NCBI GenBank assembly: GCA_036873755.1
Contig: JAVTVY010025161.1
Span: 1-64,000, forward strand
From: Hanleya hanleyi
Taxonomy: Eukaryota > Mollusca > Polyplacophora > Lepidopleurida > Hanleyidae
Direction of reading: 5' to 3'
Length of the DNA stretch: 64,000 nt
Part shown: positions 33,800-47,259 of the stretch, piece by piece
How the letters are laid out: the number at the start of each line of letters is the position of its first letter
Numbering within the stretch: position 1 is the stretch's first letter
Notes under the pieces: model-generated
Told to the model about the DNA's origin: nothing
What the model saw: only the letters and a program-made list of their open reading frames with translations
The model's database searches: none
Translations under genes and position numbers: made by a program

Positions 33800-33840
33800 A
33801 CTATATAGCTGAAATATTGTTGAACCCGACGTTAAACCTT

Positions 33841-33871
<31 letters not shown>
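33800..33871 (+). mobile_element. Non-LTR retrotransposon 3' tail, copy D
   Basis: TATAGCTGAAATATTGTTGA, CGACGTTAAACC and TTAATTC run into 28 bases of (TC)n (33844-33871). This is the same end as copies A-C but on the plus strand. Only the tail is recognisable. Confidence 0.7.
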
Positions 33872-33874
<3 letters not shown>

Positions 33875-36321
33875 GTGCATGATTGAAATAATTCATGTGG
33901 AAGTTATCGTCAAGATAGTAGTGTATCATAAGCATGGGTCAAGTAGTTCACGGTTACATCAGGCAGGTGAGGTCAGTTTGTGGTTCATGTTTGCATTTTC
34001 ACACCATAAAGCCACTCGTTATATAAATGGAATGCATTTGAATACAATACAGTACGAATATCAGCCTGTTAGTTATCCACATAATGGTTTTCAGTTCTCG
34101 ATCCAATTGAATTACATTGTTTTAATACTTTTTCTGCATTAATGATTGCATATGGTAAATGAAATACGTATGGAGATGGCACACCTGCATTCACTGGTTA
34201 ACTGCCAGGTTAAGCGGTGTCACGAATTGAGTGTGTCGACACTGCAGGACCAGTCCATATTGGGACCGGTCGTTTCTGGACGAGAGGGCGTCCTTACGCA
34301 CATGGAGTTGGACCGCGTACACGGTCTTTTTCACACCGAAATGCAAATAGAACGGTCCAAATTGTGACATGCTCCTTTAATTATCTCAGTATCATTATCA
34401 TTATGTCACCTGTTAGCATTTGCTAGACCATGAACAGACTGTGTCGATTCTAATCAACACCACAACATATTAAATACCACCAAATGCCTCTAGTCAAAGT
34501 ATCTTATTCATTATTCCACAGATTAGTTTCACATAAACTAGGATGTTGATTCAGATTAAAATCACGTAAACTTGCTCAAGGGGCTACTTTGACTATCATA
34601 TGGTTTACATGTCCATGGATTAAAAATGAACATGCTCGGTCAAAGTGTGACTATAATAATATTCTGGAAAACGACCCGGAAATTGATCTGGATAAAGAAT
34701 AATGGCCATTGATTGGGATTTATGTCAAGAATCTCATATTTTGCTGGCATCAGTGTCATTTGTCTGCTCCAGTTGAAAAATCCCCTGCTGACACTGATCT
34801 GCAATTGATTGTGCATGAAAGTAAAACTAGACTGGAGAAATTTGAAGGAATTTTATAGTGACAGAGGCTGAATGCTAACCAGGTATATACTAGAAGTTGG
34901 AGGGAGCACTTGTGGGATCATCGGATTCGAGATGAAGTTGCTAGACTAGTACAAGACCTGTGCCCATTGTAATACGATGGAGTGCCCAATCAAACCAACC
35001 AACCAACCAACAAGTAGGTACAGTGGCTGCATGGTCGAGCGATATAGCACAGGAACCGAGCTCCTAATCTTCCCAATTACAAGTGAAATTATCATGAGAT
35101 AATTGCTTCATTTGCCGCATTCATAGAAATGTTTTTGTTTAGTTTTTTTGGAAGATGGAAATCAATATACAGCAATTATTCCAGAATATGTTGCCTTTGT
35201 TTCGAGAAAAAGAAGATCATGTTCTTCGAAGCAACCTGCCTGAAAACTACTTCAGCGAACAGAATCCACCCGGCCGTAATCGAGCGATGCACATAAAAGT
35301 ATTATGAAAAAAATATAATTATGATTGGGATATGAATAAATAAAACAGGGTTTCGATTTCCAAATATTCGCATACTCAATGCAATAAAAGAACTTTGATG
35401 GGGAGACTTTCGAGCTTTTTTCCGGGTCAGTAAATAGCAGTGAACAAACAGTAGAAAATGTGTTTATCTAAAGAATTCCCTTACACACACTGCTTATGCA
35501 GAGTAGTGCTTTTTGAAATGGGTTTCACGATGTTAGGACATTTCTGGTCCATCCATCGTTAATCGTGAATTTTATCTTGTGTCGATTGAGAATGGACTGA
35601 TCCAGATACATTGGCGAGAGTATAAAAAAAGTGATTGAAATAAGATTTACAATAAAACACCCTTCGCGATTTGATTTTTGTATTGTTTCACCCGTCCAAG
35701 ATCATTCCGGAACTGTGTGTCACCTATCGCAGCGCAGTCGCTTGTTCATGCAACATTAGGAAATTCTGAGGTGGCCTGATAAGCAGCGTAAGAGCTATAC
35801 GTTAGTTGTTTTATGCATTTACACCACGTGGATCCGCCAACGGGGAGCTACAGATAAAATGTACATCAGAATAATGGTGTGTGTATTGGCGTAATAAATT
35901 TGCCACCCATAACATTCACAGTATTATCGCATGAGGTACATGTATGTATACCTAGTGTTAAATGTGAACGCCCTCTGGGGCAGAAGCTCGACGGCATTAT
36001 TTCCGATCATTCTCGATCATTCCCGATTGAATGGTTGGTCAATCGGCTTTTCCTCGATGTAACTAGATACAAATACTATTATCAAACTATTATTTGGAAT
36101 TCAGCAGTTCATATCAGAAAACGGAATATGGAATGAAAATCAAAACGAACTGAGTAGAGAACAACTGATATCTTTCCCCAGAGTAGTCATTGGAATTATA
36201 TTAACATGTTCAGGTAGAAAATGCATCCATACTCATGGATATTACGCAGGTATTATTGAGGACGTTCCAGACAAATCCGATTTTACGTCTACTGCGCATG
36301 TTTTTGGGCATCTACCAAAAC
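33872..36321. other. No gene recognised
   Basis: This span includes an ACCA microsatellite near 34993-35008 and a possible pol III box A near 35030. Overlapping frames at 34146-34426 are GC-richer but unrecognised. Confidence 0.4.
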
Positions 36322-36790
36322 AGAGAGAGAGAGAGAGAGAATTAAGGTTTAATGTCGCGTTCGGCAATATTTCAGCTATATATCGACGATCAAACAAAAT
36401 TCCAAGTATTCAAGTCAATAGCTCAGTAAACTAATGCATTAAAAACATGTGCATATATTAAAATTTATACAACAAACCGATCTCTCTCAAATAATCTAAA
36501 CTACAATCTTCTTTACTCGACTAAAACGATCTTCCAAAGTAGCTACTCGATTAAAGTTATCTCTTACAATCTTAAAATCTATGCAGTCGATAAGAATATG
36601 TTTCACTGTGAAATCTTCGTGGCATGGAATACACCTTGGGACTGACTCTTTTTTCAGTAAATGTTCGAGAGTTAATCGTGTATGGCCGATATTTAATAGA
36701 AAAAGAAAATGGAAGCATTTACGAGAACAGTTGTGAAGGGTTTTTTGAATTGGATATTGTGGTTTCCAGATTTTAAGGCAATACGACCTC
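36322..36790 (-). mobile_element. Truncated non-LTR retrotransposon, copy E
   Basis: A (GA)n run (36322-36341), GAATTAAGG, and the GCTATATATCGACGATCA block precede a minus-strand frame with GHTRLTLEHLLKKESVPRC, then CIPCHEDFTVKHILIDC (Cys/Cys/His/Cys spacing) and ATLEDRFSRV. A frameshift ends the frame just before the expected EDCILDY tail. Sequence left of GHTRL in the protein is unrelated, marking the 5' break. Confidence 0.75.
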
Positions 36791-36828
36791 AACGAGGGAA
36801 CGCTGGCAAATTAACTAAGCGTTATTTT

Positions 36829-36951
36829 GGCAACGATTTGGTGTAAGACTCACGAAATATAATTGACAAAGGATCTGCTGCAAGTTGTATTGTCAGTCTT
36901 TTGTCCAGGATATTACCTTTTCAATGGGAGGTCTTACACCAAAGCCTTGCC
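36829..36951. repeat. Short inverted repeat, 21-bp arms
   Basis: Arms 36829-36849 (core TTTGGTGTAAGAC) and 36931-36951 (core GTCTTACACCAAA) are near-perfect inverses around an 81-base loop. They may be the terminus of an unidentified element. Confidence 0.55.
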
Positions 36952-39900
36952 GTTATTTTGGCCTCATGATCATGGTTTTCCATGTTGGCATCCTACTGTC
37001 TCAAGAGAAGCCTGGTGACCTCCGATTTTTATTAGATTTTCATATTCATCATTGTTCCAGAAAGATATTGAGGCATTTTGTGGAAAATGACATTTTAACT
37101 GCCTAGAAAATATGAGCTTTTTCTAACAAAATATAGGCATTTTTCATAGAATTCCTATCTAATCCATAGATTACTATGGGGTAAAACCATTATAGTAGAC
37201 CATAAAAATTCCCCGATTATGCAAAAATAAACCTGGTGACTCCTGAATTTTATCCTATAGTTTGACATTTTATTTTCAAATTGTCTGGATCAGAAAATCT
37301 ACCGGTGTTGACATTTTCAGAATAGGTCTATAGCATGCTCCAGATAAATTACAGCAGAATTAATTGCAGATCAAATTTCAAGATCCAATTTCCGCTTGAC
37401 GATCTTCAACTGAATCTCCGATGTCGGTGCTAGCACCCTTTCTTACTAGTGGATTGGAACAAATGAGTGCAGAATATTTTGATCACGAATCGAAAGCTCA
37501 TTCTGGTCCTTCAATGATACGTTTAGCCTGAACGACGTTCAGTGGAGTAACATAGGCACTGAGTGTGTACATGTATGTGACCCTCGCGTTACAAAGGAAT
37601 TTGACCTGCGATCAATCGATGCCCATACACCATATATACTGCATGGTTTTAGCTATCCGCAAGCTTCTCTGAGGTTCTTCTCTGATGATAGTATGACTCT
37701 GCGCTATAATCACTTTATCCAGTACCTTTATCTGCGAATTCGCATCCATTATTTATTATTGTTTGAGAACCAATATGATTATTTCAAATGAATGGGAACC
37801 GCCAGCTATATATTTAGTATCGCACGTGCAAAGTTTTGAAGATATTATTATTCACATTTGATCTGTGTACTTTGAAACAGATGCATGGCCTGGTTGATTT
37901 TTCAAAAACTAAACATATTTTAGCATTCATCGTTGGTGTTAAATGCATATCAACGTTTCGCTAACATTTCCGGTGGTGGAAATTTGGAGACCTGGCTTTG
38001 CAGGAAATCTGGCAACCCCAGTCCAGGCGCCGTGGAATGAGCTAATTACTGATGGAGGGATCAGTGGGGGGGGGGGATCAATTAGGGATGGAGTGGGGGA
38101 TGTCCTCCTTCCGCTTCATGAAAGCGAAATTATTGGGAGGGAGTGGTCCTTGGATTCCCTCTCTCTGAATATTGTTGGGGTTATTCCCCCCCCCCCCCTT
38201 TTCCAGTGAGTATGTAATTCGTTACTTCAATGATAATTCTGAGTTGAGTCTTGAAAGTACGGTGTACCGAAGACTATTTAGTGATCGATTGAGAAACCAC
38301 GCATTCCTGGACGACTGGAATGTTGCTGTTGCAAAGTCTTAATGAGAGCATTGTCCGATATTTTAAAAAAAATGTTAAACTCTCAGACTCGAGATTTTAT
38401 TACGAGCAGCTGCAACCCGATGGATGATGGCCAACGAACCGAAAACGAAACTGTAGCTTTTCCAAACTCAACTGATTTGCTCTATTTGATATTCGAGAGA
38501 AACACATCAGATCTTAATTAACATTTATAGAGTTTGGTGTTTCCAGTCTTATTGATAATCAAAAATATCCAAGAAAAGGAGGCAGTCGACGGCCATGCCA
38601 AACCCGAGACGTATAATACGCACGGTTCAACAATGCGGGTCAGACATTTTACAAATAAACTTCATCAAGCGTAAAAGTTTAATGCATATCGGTCTTGATA
38701 TAGTATGATTGGATCCAAGAAAGACAGTGGTGCAGAGTATGATCACCGGATGGATTAGTATAAGGGGATTACCCAGTGCAATTAGTTATTTCACCTCGAT
38801 ATTCCACCTTTCCCTTCCGAGGTTATATCAACCATGATCCGATCAGCAAATTATACGACAGCAATCAAAGCCTTTCACCGTGTTCATCTCCATGAGATTG
38901 AGGTCATGATTTCAGTGCAGGCATGCTATGTGTCTGACCGACATAAATTGCACACTGACAATCAATCTAATTAAGAGTGGACGTAACACATAGGCATTCG
39001 TCTTACTTTGAGAGTATAAATATGCGTCGGACAATTGACTTGGAGTGCTATGAAACATTCATTCACATCAGAATACCAGCTGTATCAGGAATGGAACGGA
39101 TAAAATAACCATTGACATGATCATCAAACCGGATAAAGCGTATATCCTGCAAACCAGTAAAGTCGTGGAGTTGCGGGTATTACCATAACACAAGGATGAA
39201 GCTAAAATATACATTAGTTATATATAAAGAAGAAGACCGTTTCGACGCTGGAAGTAACTACACGCAAATGTAACCCACTATGCATTAGCTAGACAATAAT
39301 CAGTAAGCAAAAATATAAAAGCTTATTTCCCCCAAAACGAGGTACTGCCCCAAAGGCACCTACTTGCTAAAACGAGACAACGGTCCTAGACCGTTCAAAG
39401 GATGTTTGGAAGCCATTTGTTATTATTACGCTTGTAAAGACATCAATAAGAATGTTGTGAGCATGTTTAATCTTATTTAATTGGTTTCACAAGGATTCAG
39501 TAAATGGAATACTAAGGTTAGTCAGTAAACACCAATCATCCCAATATTGCACACGAAGTACTCCCTCGGGGGTATAATTCTAATAAACGGTGTAATGTAG
39601 GTATTCCATTCTGGGGGTGAGTTCTCGTCTAGTGAAACAGATCCATGTCAACGATTAAAGTGCGTTCCGTGGAGATATCTGGAACCAATATGTTGGGGTG
39701 TTGAGTCGTTAACAGCATCCAAATTAGAATTAGATTACATATCGAGAAACATCTTCGATAGTCATCAAGTGTTATATACGCCCCTGTCTCAATTCCTGGT
39801 ACTAGTCATGAAGTATCCTGTTCTCATATATCAGAACAAGTTCCATGCCTCTCTACAAGTCATTGACGATTCGCTAAGAAAGACGTTTCATTGACTCTTC

Positions 39901-40829
39901 CAAAAGTTTACACTGGGTTGTGACGCGTGGTCTGGAGAACCACAGAGTATGTGACTGCAGCATTGAGCTACTATTTACAATACAATTAAAAGAAATCGAA
40001 TTTGACAAACGGCCAGGGAAAGCAATGCTACAGAAGGACCCTTTTCCCTGTGCCAAACAAGCTTGTTATCAGTGACATAATGCCGTATAATAACAGTTGG
40101 CGATCAATAATATCGACTTCATCATTTCTATTCACCCGTTTCTACTTGAGAAGCGATAAAGGCAAACATGGAGAAAAGTTGGTCCGTCACGAAAAGCCAC
40201 ATTGTGCAAGCTGTTACCTTTGCGAACGGCCTCGTTAGCGAGGATGTCTGTAAATAATGAAGAATCTAAAGAATACTTAAAGGAGAGCAAGTCGTTCTGC
40301 CGCGTCCACTTCAACAAAGGAATCAGCCATAATTGGTCATAGTCGTGTTCTCCAGGAGATTTTATTCCGCACCATACGCAGCACGCACGGAGTCTCTGCA
40401 TTTTTTATGGGAAACAATGATCCATGCATACCTAAGACTGCGCATCCATTAAGTAACTTTTTTGTAAAACAAATGCATTGTCTGTCGCTATAATATCCAA
40501 AGATCGTCCATGACATTCCCCCGATATTTGGGATTTTAGTGTTAAGAATTAAATTACACTTCGGCGTGTGCGAAACCTATAGTAAGTCGCATGAAGGTAT
40601 TGAATAGCATGTGAAATCCGATAGGTCGTTAGTCAGAAGAATATGAGTGCATAATGGCAAGAGTTTTTTTCCTACAGCAGTTACAGTTGAAATGTACATT
40701 CTCCTTCTCCCTCCGACTGTCTTTTTGTAGTTCCTTAACTCTTTCCACAAATTGAAGATTTTTCTTAAATTTCACCAGGATATCGCGTTCCAAAATCCGG
40801 TCATTAGATCAAGTCAACATAACTGCGGC
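36952..40829. other. No gene recognised
   Basis: It holds poly(G) near 38069-38077 and poly(C) near 38189-38199. Open frames at 37943-38209, 40002-40238 and 40132-40401 lack known motifs. The rest is AT-rich. Confidence 0.4.
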
Positions 40830-41329
40830 TTGGAGGGCCATCATGGTTTCATACCAAACTTTCTATCCTGTCCCCGGAACAACAAAAAACAGAGAGATGA
40901 CAATCCGTGTGATTGTAGCTGATCAAATTGGGGTCATTGTGAGCCTACCTGCATCATCCTCCGAGCAGAGGATCATAATGAAATTCAAAATGGCGGCCAT
41001 GTGCGGTCCCAGAATAGTGTTGTTTCGTCATTTTTCTTCAAAATTTTCTGCGAGGAAAGGTGTGCAAAAATTGTTTTATTTCACAACAGATTATTATTTA
41101 CTAATTTATCATGCAGTTTTTGTGAAAAAAGAAATAAAAATCGAAAAATCGACCCAAAAATGCATTTGAAAATGACGTCATGGCAGTGGTCATCTTGGCT
41201 TTTTTTTTTAGCATTTTCATACATATCTTGACCCAAGGATTCAGTGTGGTAAGTTTCAGCCTCCTAGCTCAAGGGGTAAGAAAAACATTTTTGCCTAGAC
41301 AGGTCCCAAAAAGCCAAGGCCAGATAGAG
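40830..41329 (-). mobile_element. piggyBac-like MITE, minus orientation
   Basis: The right end reads CCAAGGCCAGATAGAG then TTAA (41330-41333), the inverse of the family's left end. The interior matches the 20.9-kb copy in reverse: CCGAGCAGAGGATCATAATG, AAATGGCGGCCATGTG, TGACGTCA (41173-41180) and TGACCCAAGGATTCAGTGTG. The left terminus is decayed. Confidence 0.65.
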
Positions 41330-44300
41330 TTAAAAATCAGTTGAAAATAAGTTCATTTGATGTTCGAGTGGATCCTCACGCCAATCAGACGATATGCCAC
41401 GTACTACAATTATGAAAGGTCAATTAGGACAAAGGTAAAGGCGACCTACAAACATGAAGTTAATACTATCTCTGTTATTACTGCAGTCGAATGAATAAAA
41501 AAGAAAAAAAAACAGATGACCCAAATACGATACGACACGTAATAAGTCATCGTAATTATTATTATTATTATATTATTATTACGTAATCGTAATAATACGA
41601 TACGATAAGTCATGACGTTTCAACTCTCTATTTTCTCCTATTCGGAGCATGAGAGTAAACTTCAATGGCAGTGGAACTTGGGGTGGGGGCGTAATCCAGG
41701 ACAGAGTTCAACAAAGATTCAAGAAAATAAAGCTCCAAAATGTAACGCAATGTATGTATGCCGCCAATATGTTTTTCTCTAATTGTAGTTAGTAGAATCG
41801 AATTGCTCCCCCTCTCCACCAAAAGCATCCCACTGTATACAGAAAATCACTCAAATACAGTTGGTGATACGCGAAATACCTTTTTACGGTAGCCAGGTTG
41901 TAACCAATCCAAAACATGCATGAATTTTAAATTTTAGAAAGTTCGTGTCTTCCAAGAGAGAGAGAGCAGTCAACATGTCCCTAGGCCAACAGGATGATAT
42001 CATGCTATTCTATCATGCAATCCGGATCACCGACACGTATTTAGTCAAAACAAATGTTCAAGTCGATTTCTAGAGTATAATGTATCTTAGGAATGTTTAG
42101 CTTAGCATTATCGCAAGGCACAAGTGAATTGAACGGGCACCAGCCAGTATACTCGGAATTATACAAGTTACGAAACGTAGCGTCAGAAATATTGTTCACT
42201 CATATTTTGCCGCTAGTGTGCGATACTAACCACATAATTTAAATAACATAGAACGACATCGAGAGAAATGCTTTCGACCTTCAATTTTATCGCTTGACAT
42301 ATGGATTTACCTTAATTATAAACCTTTCGTCCTGAATGATTTCCTACAGACATAATTTACTATTGCAATGATATACAGTAAATGATATTATACTTCGAGG
42401 GCTTCGCCAAGAATCTATCCTGTTACCGGTTGATAGAAATGTAACATGTCTATGGCTTCAGCGATACATTCATCTTCGTTCTAAGAAAAGTATTTCCGAT
42501 ACGTAATTATACAAGTGTCCTTAAGCACTGTGATGCACTGATTTACTTGGCATGATACAGAGTACGGGTGACTCCGGAAATATCACAGGGAAGCATTTTG
42601 TAGATCAATATATCTACATATATTTATTCATGTCATCATGAGGAATGTTTAACCAATGGAATCTACCGAAAATGAAATTAACAAAAAAAAATCCTGGTTG
42701 ATTTCGTTGGCTAAAACTTGACTAGTTGCTTATCCTTGAATTTTCTGTAATATTTATTTTAATTTTAATGCCCATGCAGCATGTTGTAAACCAACATTTT
42801 TGATGATGACATGAATAAATATATGTCGAAATATTTATCTACAACTGGCCATATATAAAGCATTATCGATTAGATATGGTAACGATTCATTTACTTATTT
42901 TTGCGATCAGGACGTGGCTTTCACCCAAAACAATTGTAGAAAATCAGATTACGTAATCCAGATGTGCTTATCAACGGTGAAATTATTAGTTAAAAGCTTG
43001 GTATTGAACTAATCGTGTTATGAGGTGTTGAGAGCGTAGATTCGCGTCATACTGTACTGTAAAAATATATTTATCTAGAGGGCATATTGACTCATACATA
43101 TACCTTGAATTGGGAATTGAAGTTGTGAAATTTGCGGCTATGTTGCCGAAACAAAAGTTGTGAGAATTAAAGGAAGATATACATGGGATGTATCTCTTAT
43201 GGATCCTTAAACATTTCTCACGCGGCGCACAGTATAATTTTGCCAAGCTTTGACTAATGCTCTGTATCGGATCTACTTGACGATCAGACAGAAAAAATTA
43301 CATATTGTGACTCAGTTATAAATTTCCTTTCCGAACATATTGCGACACTGAATTGAAATTGCATCGATCTGCTTTTTATCAGTTTGTATTGTGTAAGCTG
43401 CTGATCAATTAGATTGAAGTGATATTAAATTCCCCATGTAATGTCATAATTTTCTCATTTACCTTGCTTTAGTTAAACTCTTCAGAATGCACCAAACCGT
43501 TAAATCGATGCTATGACTGGTCACGGGAACAGAATAAAACACAGTGTGCTCAATATCTTCCACAAATCTCCTTCTAACTGGTTTTATCACAAATTGCATA
43601 TTACTCAGATTGGGAAGAATACCCTGAATGATCTCATTATAGCGGTAATGACTCGATATTATATTGGTTAAGCAGATCGTGCGAAACCTACTCCTGAAAA
43701 GTTATGTCCACAAAGCGCATTACTATTTGGCAGGCGAATCTATTCAACTGAGAATAATACAATGACAACCCATTGACAGTGAAGGTGTGTCGATATATTT
43801 TTTTGCTGTAGCCATCTCGACTGAATTGATTTTGATTTAAACACAACGCTCCAAGGGATACGTTCATAAACATCATATCGAGCTGACGGCAGCTAATCGT
43901 ATGGACGGACACGAACTTTTGAACGAGTTACATTTTATGGCGACTTTGGTTATGGTGTGAAATACAAATCGCGATGAAATTTGCCGATTGGAGAAGCCAG
44001 ATCCAACCACAGACGGTATCTTTCTACTGCACAAATGCACGAACATAAAAACAAGCTAATCAATGAAAAGAAATGATTGCAAGTATACTTGATCAAATTG
44101 TGTTCTAAAGTATTACAGTACATCTATAGATAGTTTTAAACAGCTGTTCTTGAAAGAAAATTGACTTCGGACCAGATATTCTGATGAGAGCTGTCAAGAG
44201 ACGGCACATTTATTAGTAAGTCATGTTCCGTCGAGAATCACATAGTTTCACTCAACACATAATGCTGCGAAGACACGAGTTCAATCCATCGTCCAGAAGA

Positions 44301-44593
44301 TTTTTTGTTGATAACTGTTCAGCGCGTCAATATATTTAAGAAATAAATGTTAGTTTTTTATCCTCTAACTCTCTAAAACGTATGTGACTATTGTATTACT
44401 AGGAAACCACAGGCTGAGTCCTGAACATAAAGGAAATTCAAATATCTGAGCAGGAAAAACAGGCATAACTCAACGTTGAACAACGCAAGACACCGTGAGT
44501 CGGACAGGCAACTTCGATCTCTTTTCGATCTGTTTCGCGATGAACAATAAACTGGATGAAATACCTAGCTGACATTCTTACGTTCCTGTTTAT
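41330..44593. other. No gene recognised
   Basis: It contains an ATT microsatellite (about 41555-41580) flanked by inverted TACGAT motifs. Otherwise it is AT-rich with short frames only. Confidence 0.45.
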
Positions 44594-44790
44594 GTGGCAT
44601 GTAAAGCTTTGGGTGATAATTTATTTCTTATCTTCGTCCGCAAATACGCAATTTGCCTCGCACAACTTGTTCCAGTGGCGGAACTCGCCCATACAAACTC
44701 GCGCAGACAAATTCGCCTGAAACAGGCTTTGTCTGCAGGTGTTGCACGCGCGTCGAGAATTCTGAGTTGGTATACCAACGGTGGCTAACG
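44594..44790. other. GC-richer segment open on both strands, unassigned
   Basis: Both strands are open for about 62-64 codons. The sequence contains repeated GCGAATTTG/GCGAGTTTG-like words on the minus strand and small hairpins (CAGACAAA with TTTGTCTG), which favours a repeat remnant over a gene. Confidence 0.35.
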
Positions 44791-45339
44791 AAGAATTGCA
44801 AAACGGTCTAATGCATTATGGTAATTAACCAATCAAAACTCTACAATTCACTCTGAAATGTGATAATTATTTTTATCACATATTTGCCTGTGATACTGGA
44901 CATTTAGCCCCGTTGATACTGTGGAATGACACCGTTCCATATCATGATATGGATTTCTGCCCTCACGCGCGGGTCTGATATCGGTTATCGGCCCTTGGGC
45001 TGATATCGCGCACCGCAGGAGTGGTTTCCCCTCGAGAAGCTCGTCGCATTCTCTCCGCAGTCTGACCGAGCGCACTTTTGTGCTTTTCACCTGGATCTTA
45101 CTACGTATTAAATGTTTTGAAGTATGCATAATCATTCGATAATCGTTCTTGAATTTGAACCTTTTCGCTCTGGTATATCACCAAAATGGGACAAAGAAAT
45201 TTTCGCAACATTGACTGCATTTTACCGAGGGTTCAATTTTCGATGAAACAGTTTCATGTCAAACTAAAATCTATGTCTACTTGTTTTGTCAATTACAATG
45301 CTACCATTCATCTATAAATATGTGATAAATAGATTATGA

Positions 45340-45464
45340 TATACCCATTTCCATATCGTCCCTGGCATCAGCCCTCGACCCCCATATCAGCCCTCGGGCC
45401 TTCGGCCCTCTGGCTGATATGGGGGTCTCGGGCTGATACCAGGGCCGATATGGAAATGGGTATA
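45340..45464. repeat. Large palindrome I (61-bp arms, 3-base spacer)
   Basis: The left arm (45340-45400) and right arm (45404-45464) are near-perfect inverses from TATACCCATTTCCATAT to its complement. The arms contain two nested CATATCAGCCCTCGGGCC-like words. A similar GGGCTGATATC word occurs near 44998. The DNA could form a long cruciform. Confidence 0.85.
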
Positions 45465-45504
45465 CAATAATCTCTATATATTCTGAAGCATTCTGAAGAA
45501 ATTA

Positions 45505-45673
45505 AGAAATAATATTTGCATAGGCGTGCAAAATGGTTATTTTACGCACGGTTAGTGTGGGAAACTTAATATTTTAAGGCATGGGCGAAGCCCGCACACT
45601 AGAATTTATAGACTGTTCCACACTAACCGTGCGTAAAGTAACCATTGCGCACGCCTATGAAAACATTATTTCT
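45505..45673. repeat. Large palindrome II (about 57-bp arms)
   Basis: The left arm contains GCATAGGCGTGCAAAATGG and ACGCACGGTTAGTGTGG; the right arm has CCACACTAACCGTGCGT and the inverse of the former. The central loop has a small hairpin GGGCGAAGCCC. It starts 40 bases after palindrome I, and both resemble fold-back MITEs. Confidence 0.85.
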
Positions 45674-45832
45674 ATTCTATTGCACTACTCAAATTGATTA
45701 TTAGCAAATATTATAATGAAAGGGTAAAGGCATATTTTAAGGGTTGGCACGATGATCCCGTCTCGGTTGGCATCGTGACAATGTGAGTGGACAAGTTTAT
45801 TTGGTCTCTTAAATATAGTTATTCTGTCAGAT

Positions 45833-46262
45833 GAGAGAGAGAATTAAGGTTTAACGTTTTTCTAAGGATATAATTCAACAACTCAGTAAACTATTGCGTA
45901 AAAACTGGTACAAACATTAAAATGTGTACAACAAACCAATCTCTCAAAAATAATCTAAAATACAATCTTCTTTTGCTCGGCTAAAATGATCTTCCAGCGT
46001 AGCTGCTCGATAAAAAGTACCTCTTACAATCTTAAAAACTATGCAGTCTATGAAAATATGTTTCACCGTGAGATTTTCATGGCATGGCATACACCTTGGA
46101 ACTGGCTCCTGTTTTAGTATATATTCGTGAGTTAATCGTGTATGGCCTATCCTACATCGTCTAACCATGGCCTGATCGAAACGTTTCTGACTGTTCAGAT
46201 GAGTATAACCAACAGTTTTTTTGAACTCGTGAAGTTTGTTATTATCCATAGTATTCCATAAA
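45833..46262 (-). mobile_element. Truncated non-LTR retrotransposon, copy F
   Basis: It has the longest intact C-terminal frame of the family: minus-strand codons from 46249 to 45947 include KRFDQAMVRRCRIGHTRLTH, CMPCHENLTVKHIFIDC and ATLEDHFSRAKEDCILDYF. The untranslated end carries a deletion that removes the CAGCTATATAGCG block. The tail is GAATTAAGG plus a short GA run (plus-strand sense). Confidence 0.78.
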
Positions 46263-46290
46263 GATTGAAACAGCTTCCTTACATAAGCGA

Positions 46291-46640
46291 GGGAGAGAGA
46301 GAGATTTAAGGTTTAATGTCGCGTTCAGCAATATTTCAGCTACATAGCGACGATCAAACAGAACTAAGTACTCAGGTCATTAACTTAGTAATCCAACGCA
46401 TTAAAACATACACACATTAAAACTTATGTAACAGCCCGATTTCTCTCAAATAACCCAAGATGCAATCCTCTCTCACCCGATCTTCCAAAGTAGTCGCTCG
46501 ATAAAAGCATCTCTTACAATCTTAAAATCTATGCATTCGATAAGAATATGTTTCACCGTGAGATCATCCTGGCATGGAACACACCTTGGGACTGGCTCTT
46601 TTGTTTAGTAAATGTTCGTGAGTTAATCATGTGTGCCAGG
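46291..46640 (-). mobile_element. Truncated non-LTR retrotransposon, copy G
   Basis: A second copy in the same orientation directly upstream of F's 5' break. A GA run (46291-46304), GATTTAAGG, the AGCTACATAGCGACGATCA block, and decayed coding sequence end near GTTCGTGAGTTAATCATG. The head-to-tail arrangement suggests insertion into a preferred target. Confidence 0.7.
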
Positions 46641-47259
46641 CTCTGAGGAACATACTAACATTAGGTCTATTTGTGTCGCTTTGTTAATCAATTTCACGAT
46701 GAAAACAACAGTTAGACTTGAGAAAGAAATTCCACGATGAAAACAACAGTTAAACTTGAGAAAGAAATTCCATCTTGTAATTTGTGTGTTTATTCGATTG
46801 TGTGAAGTAGACGATCTCTTCCTCTCCCGTTCTGTACAATAGAATCTCCTAATGAACACCTGAACACCTGCATTTCACACAACCATGCAAAACACTCAAT
46901 ATTTGCACGGTTTAGCAAGTTGTTATAGACACAAGTGTTATAGAATAAAGAATAAATGTTATCCCCGACAACTAACTCTGATAGACCCGTGCAAATCACG
47001 TGATCTGGCGTTCCACTGTGGTCGGTCTATTATCTCAGGTGAGGGGATAATATAGCCCAGAGAATAATATCCCGGTATTTGAGTGCAGATGAAATGTTTT
47101 ACTGTCCTTTTAAACAGTACAGCCTTCGTGTCGACGAGTTTTTATGCGATAAAGAATCGGTGACAGCAGACTCATTTAATTAGTTCACTCGAGTACGGGG
47201 TGAACAGTACGAGCCCGAGAGAGTTGCCCTCACACTTTTACTGAATCCACCTTTAGTCC
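46641..47259. other. No gene recognised
   Basis: A 43-base direct duplication (TTTCACGATGAAAACAACAG and TTCCACGATGAAAACAACAG, near 46690 and 46731) is present. Nothing else can be assigned. Confidence 0.5.

Noticed and set aside
33879..34426. Overlapping plus-strand frames with palindromic GC-rich words
   Set aside because: No signal peptide, domain or splice structure; the frames start beside a LINE tail and are not conserved with anything I know.
40002..40401. Frames open on both strands, the minus one with Cys-x2-Cys near its start (considered as a THAP-like finger)
   Set aside because: The C2CH spacing and conserved aromatic positions of THAP domains are absent.
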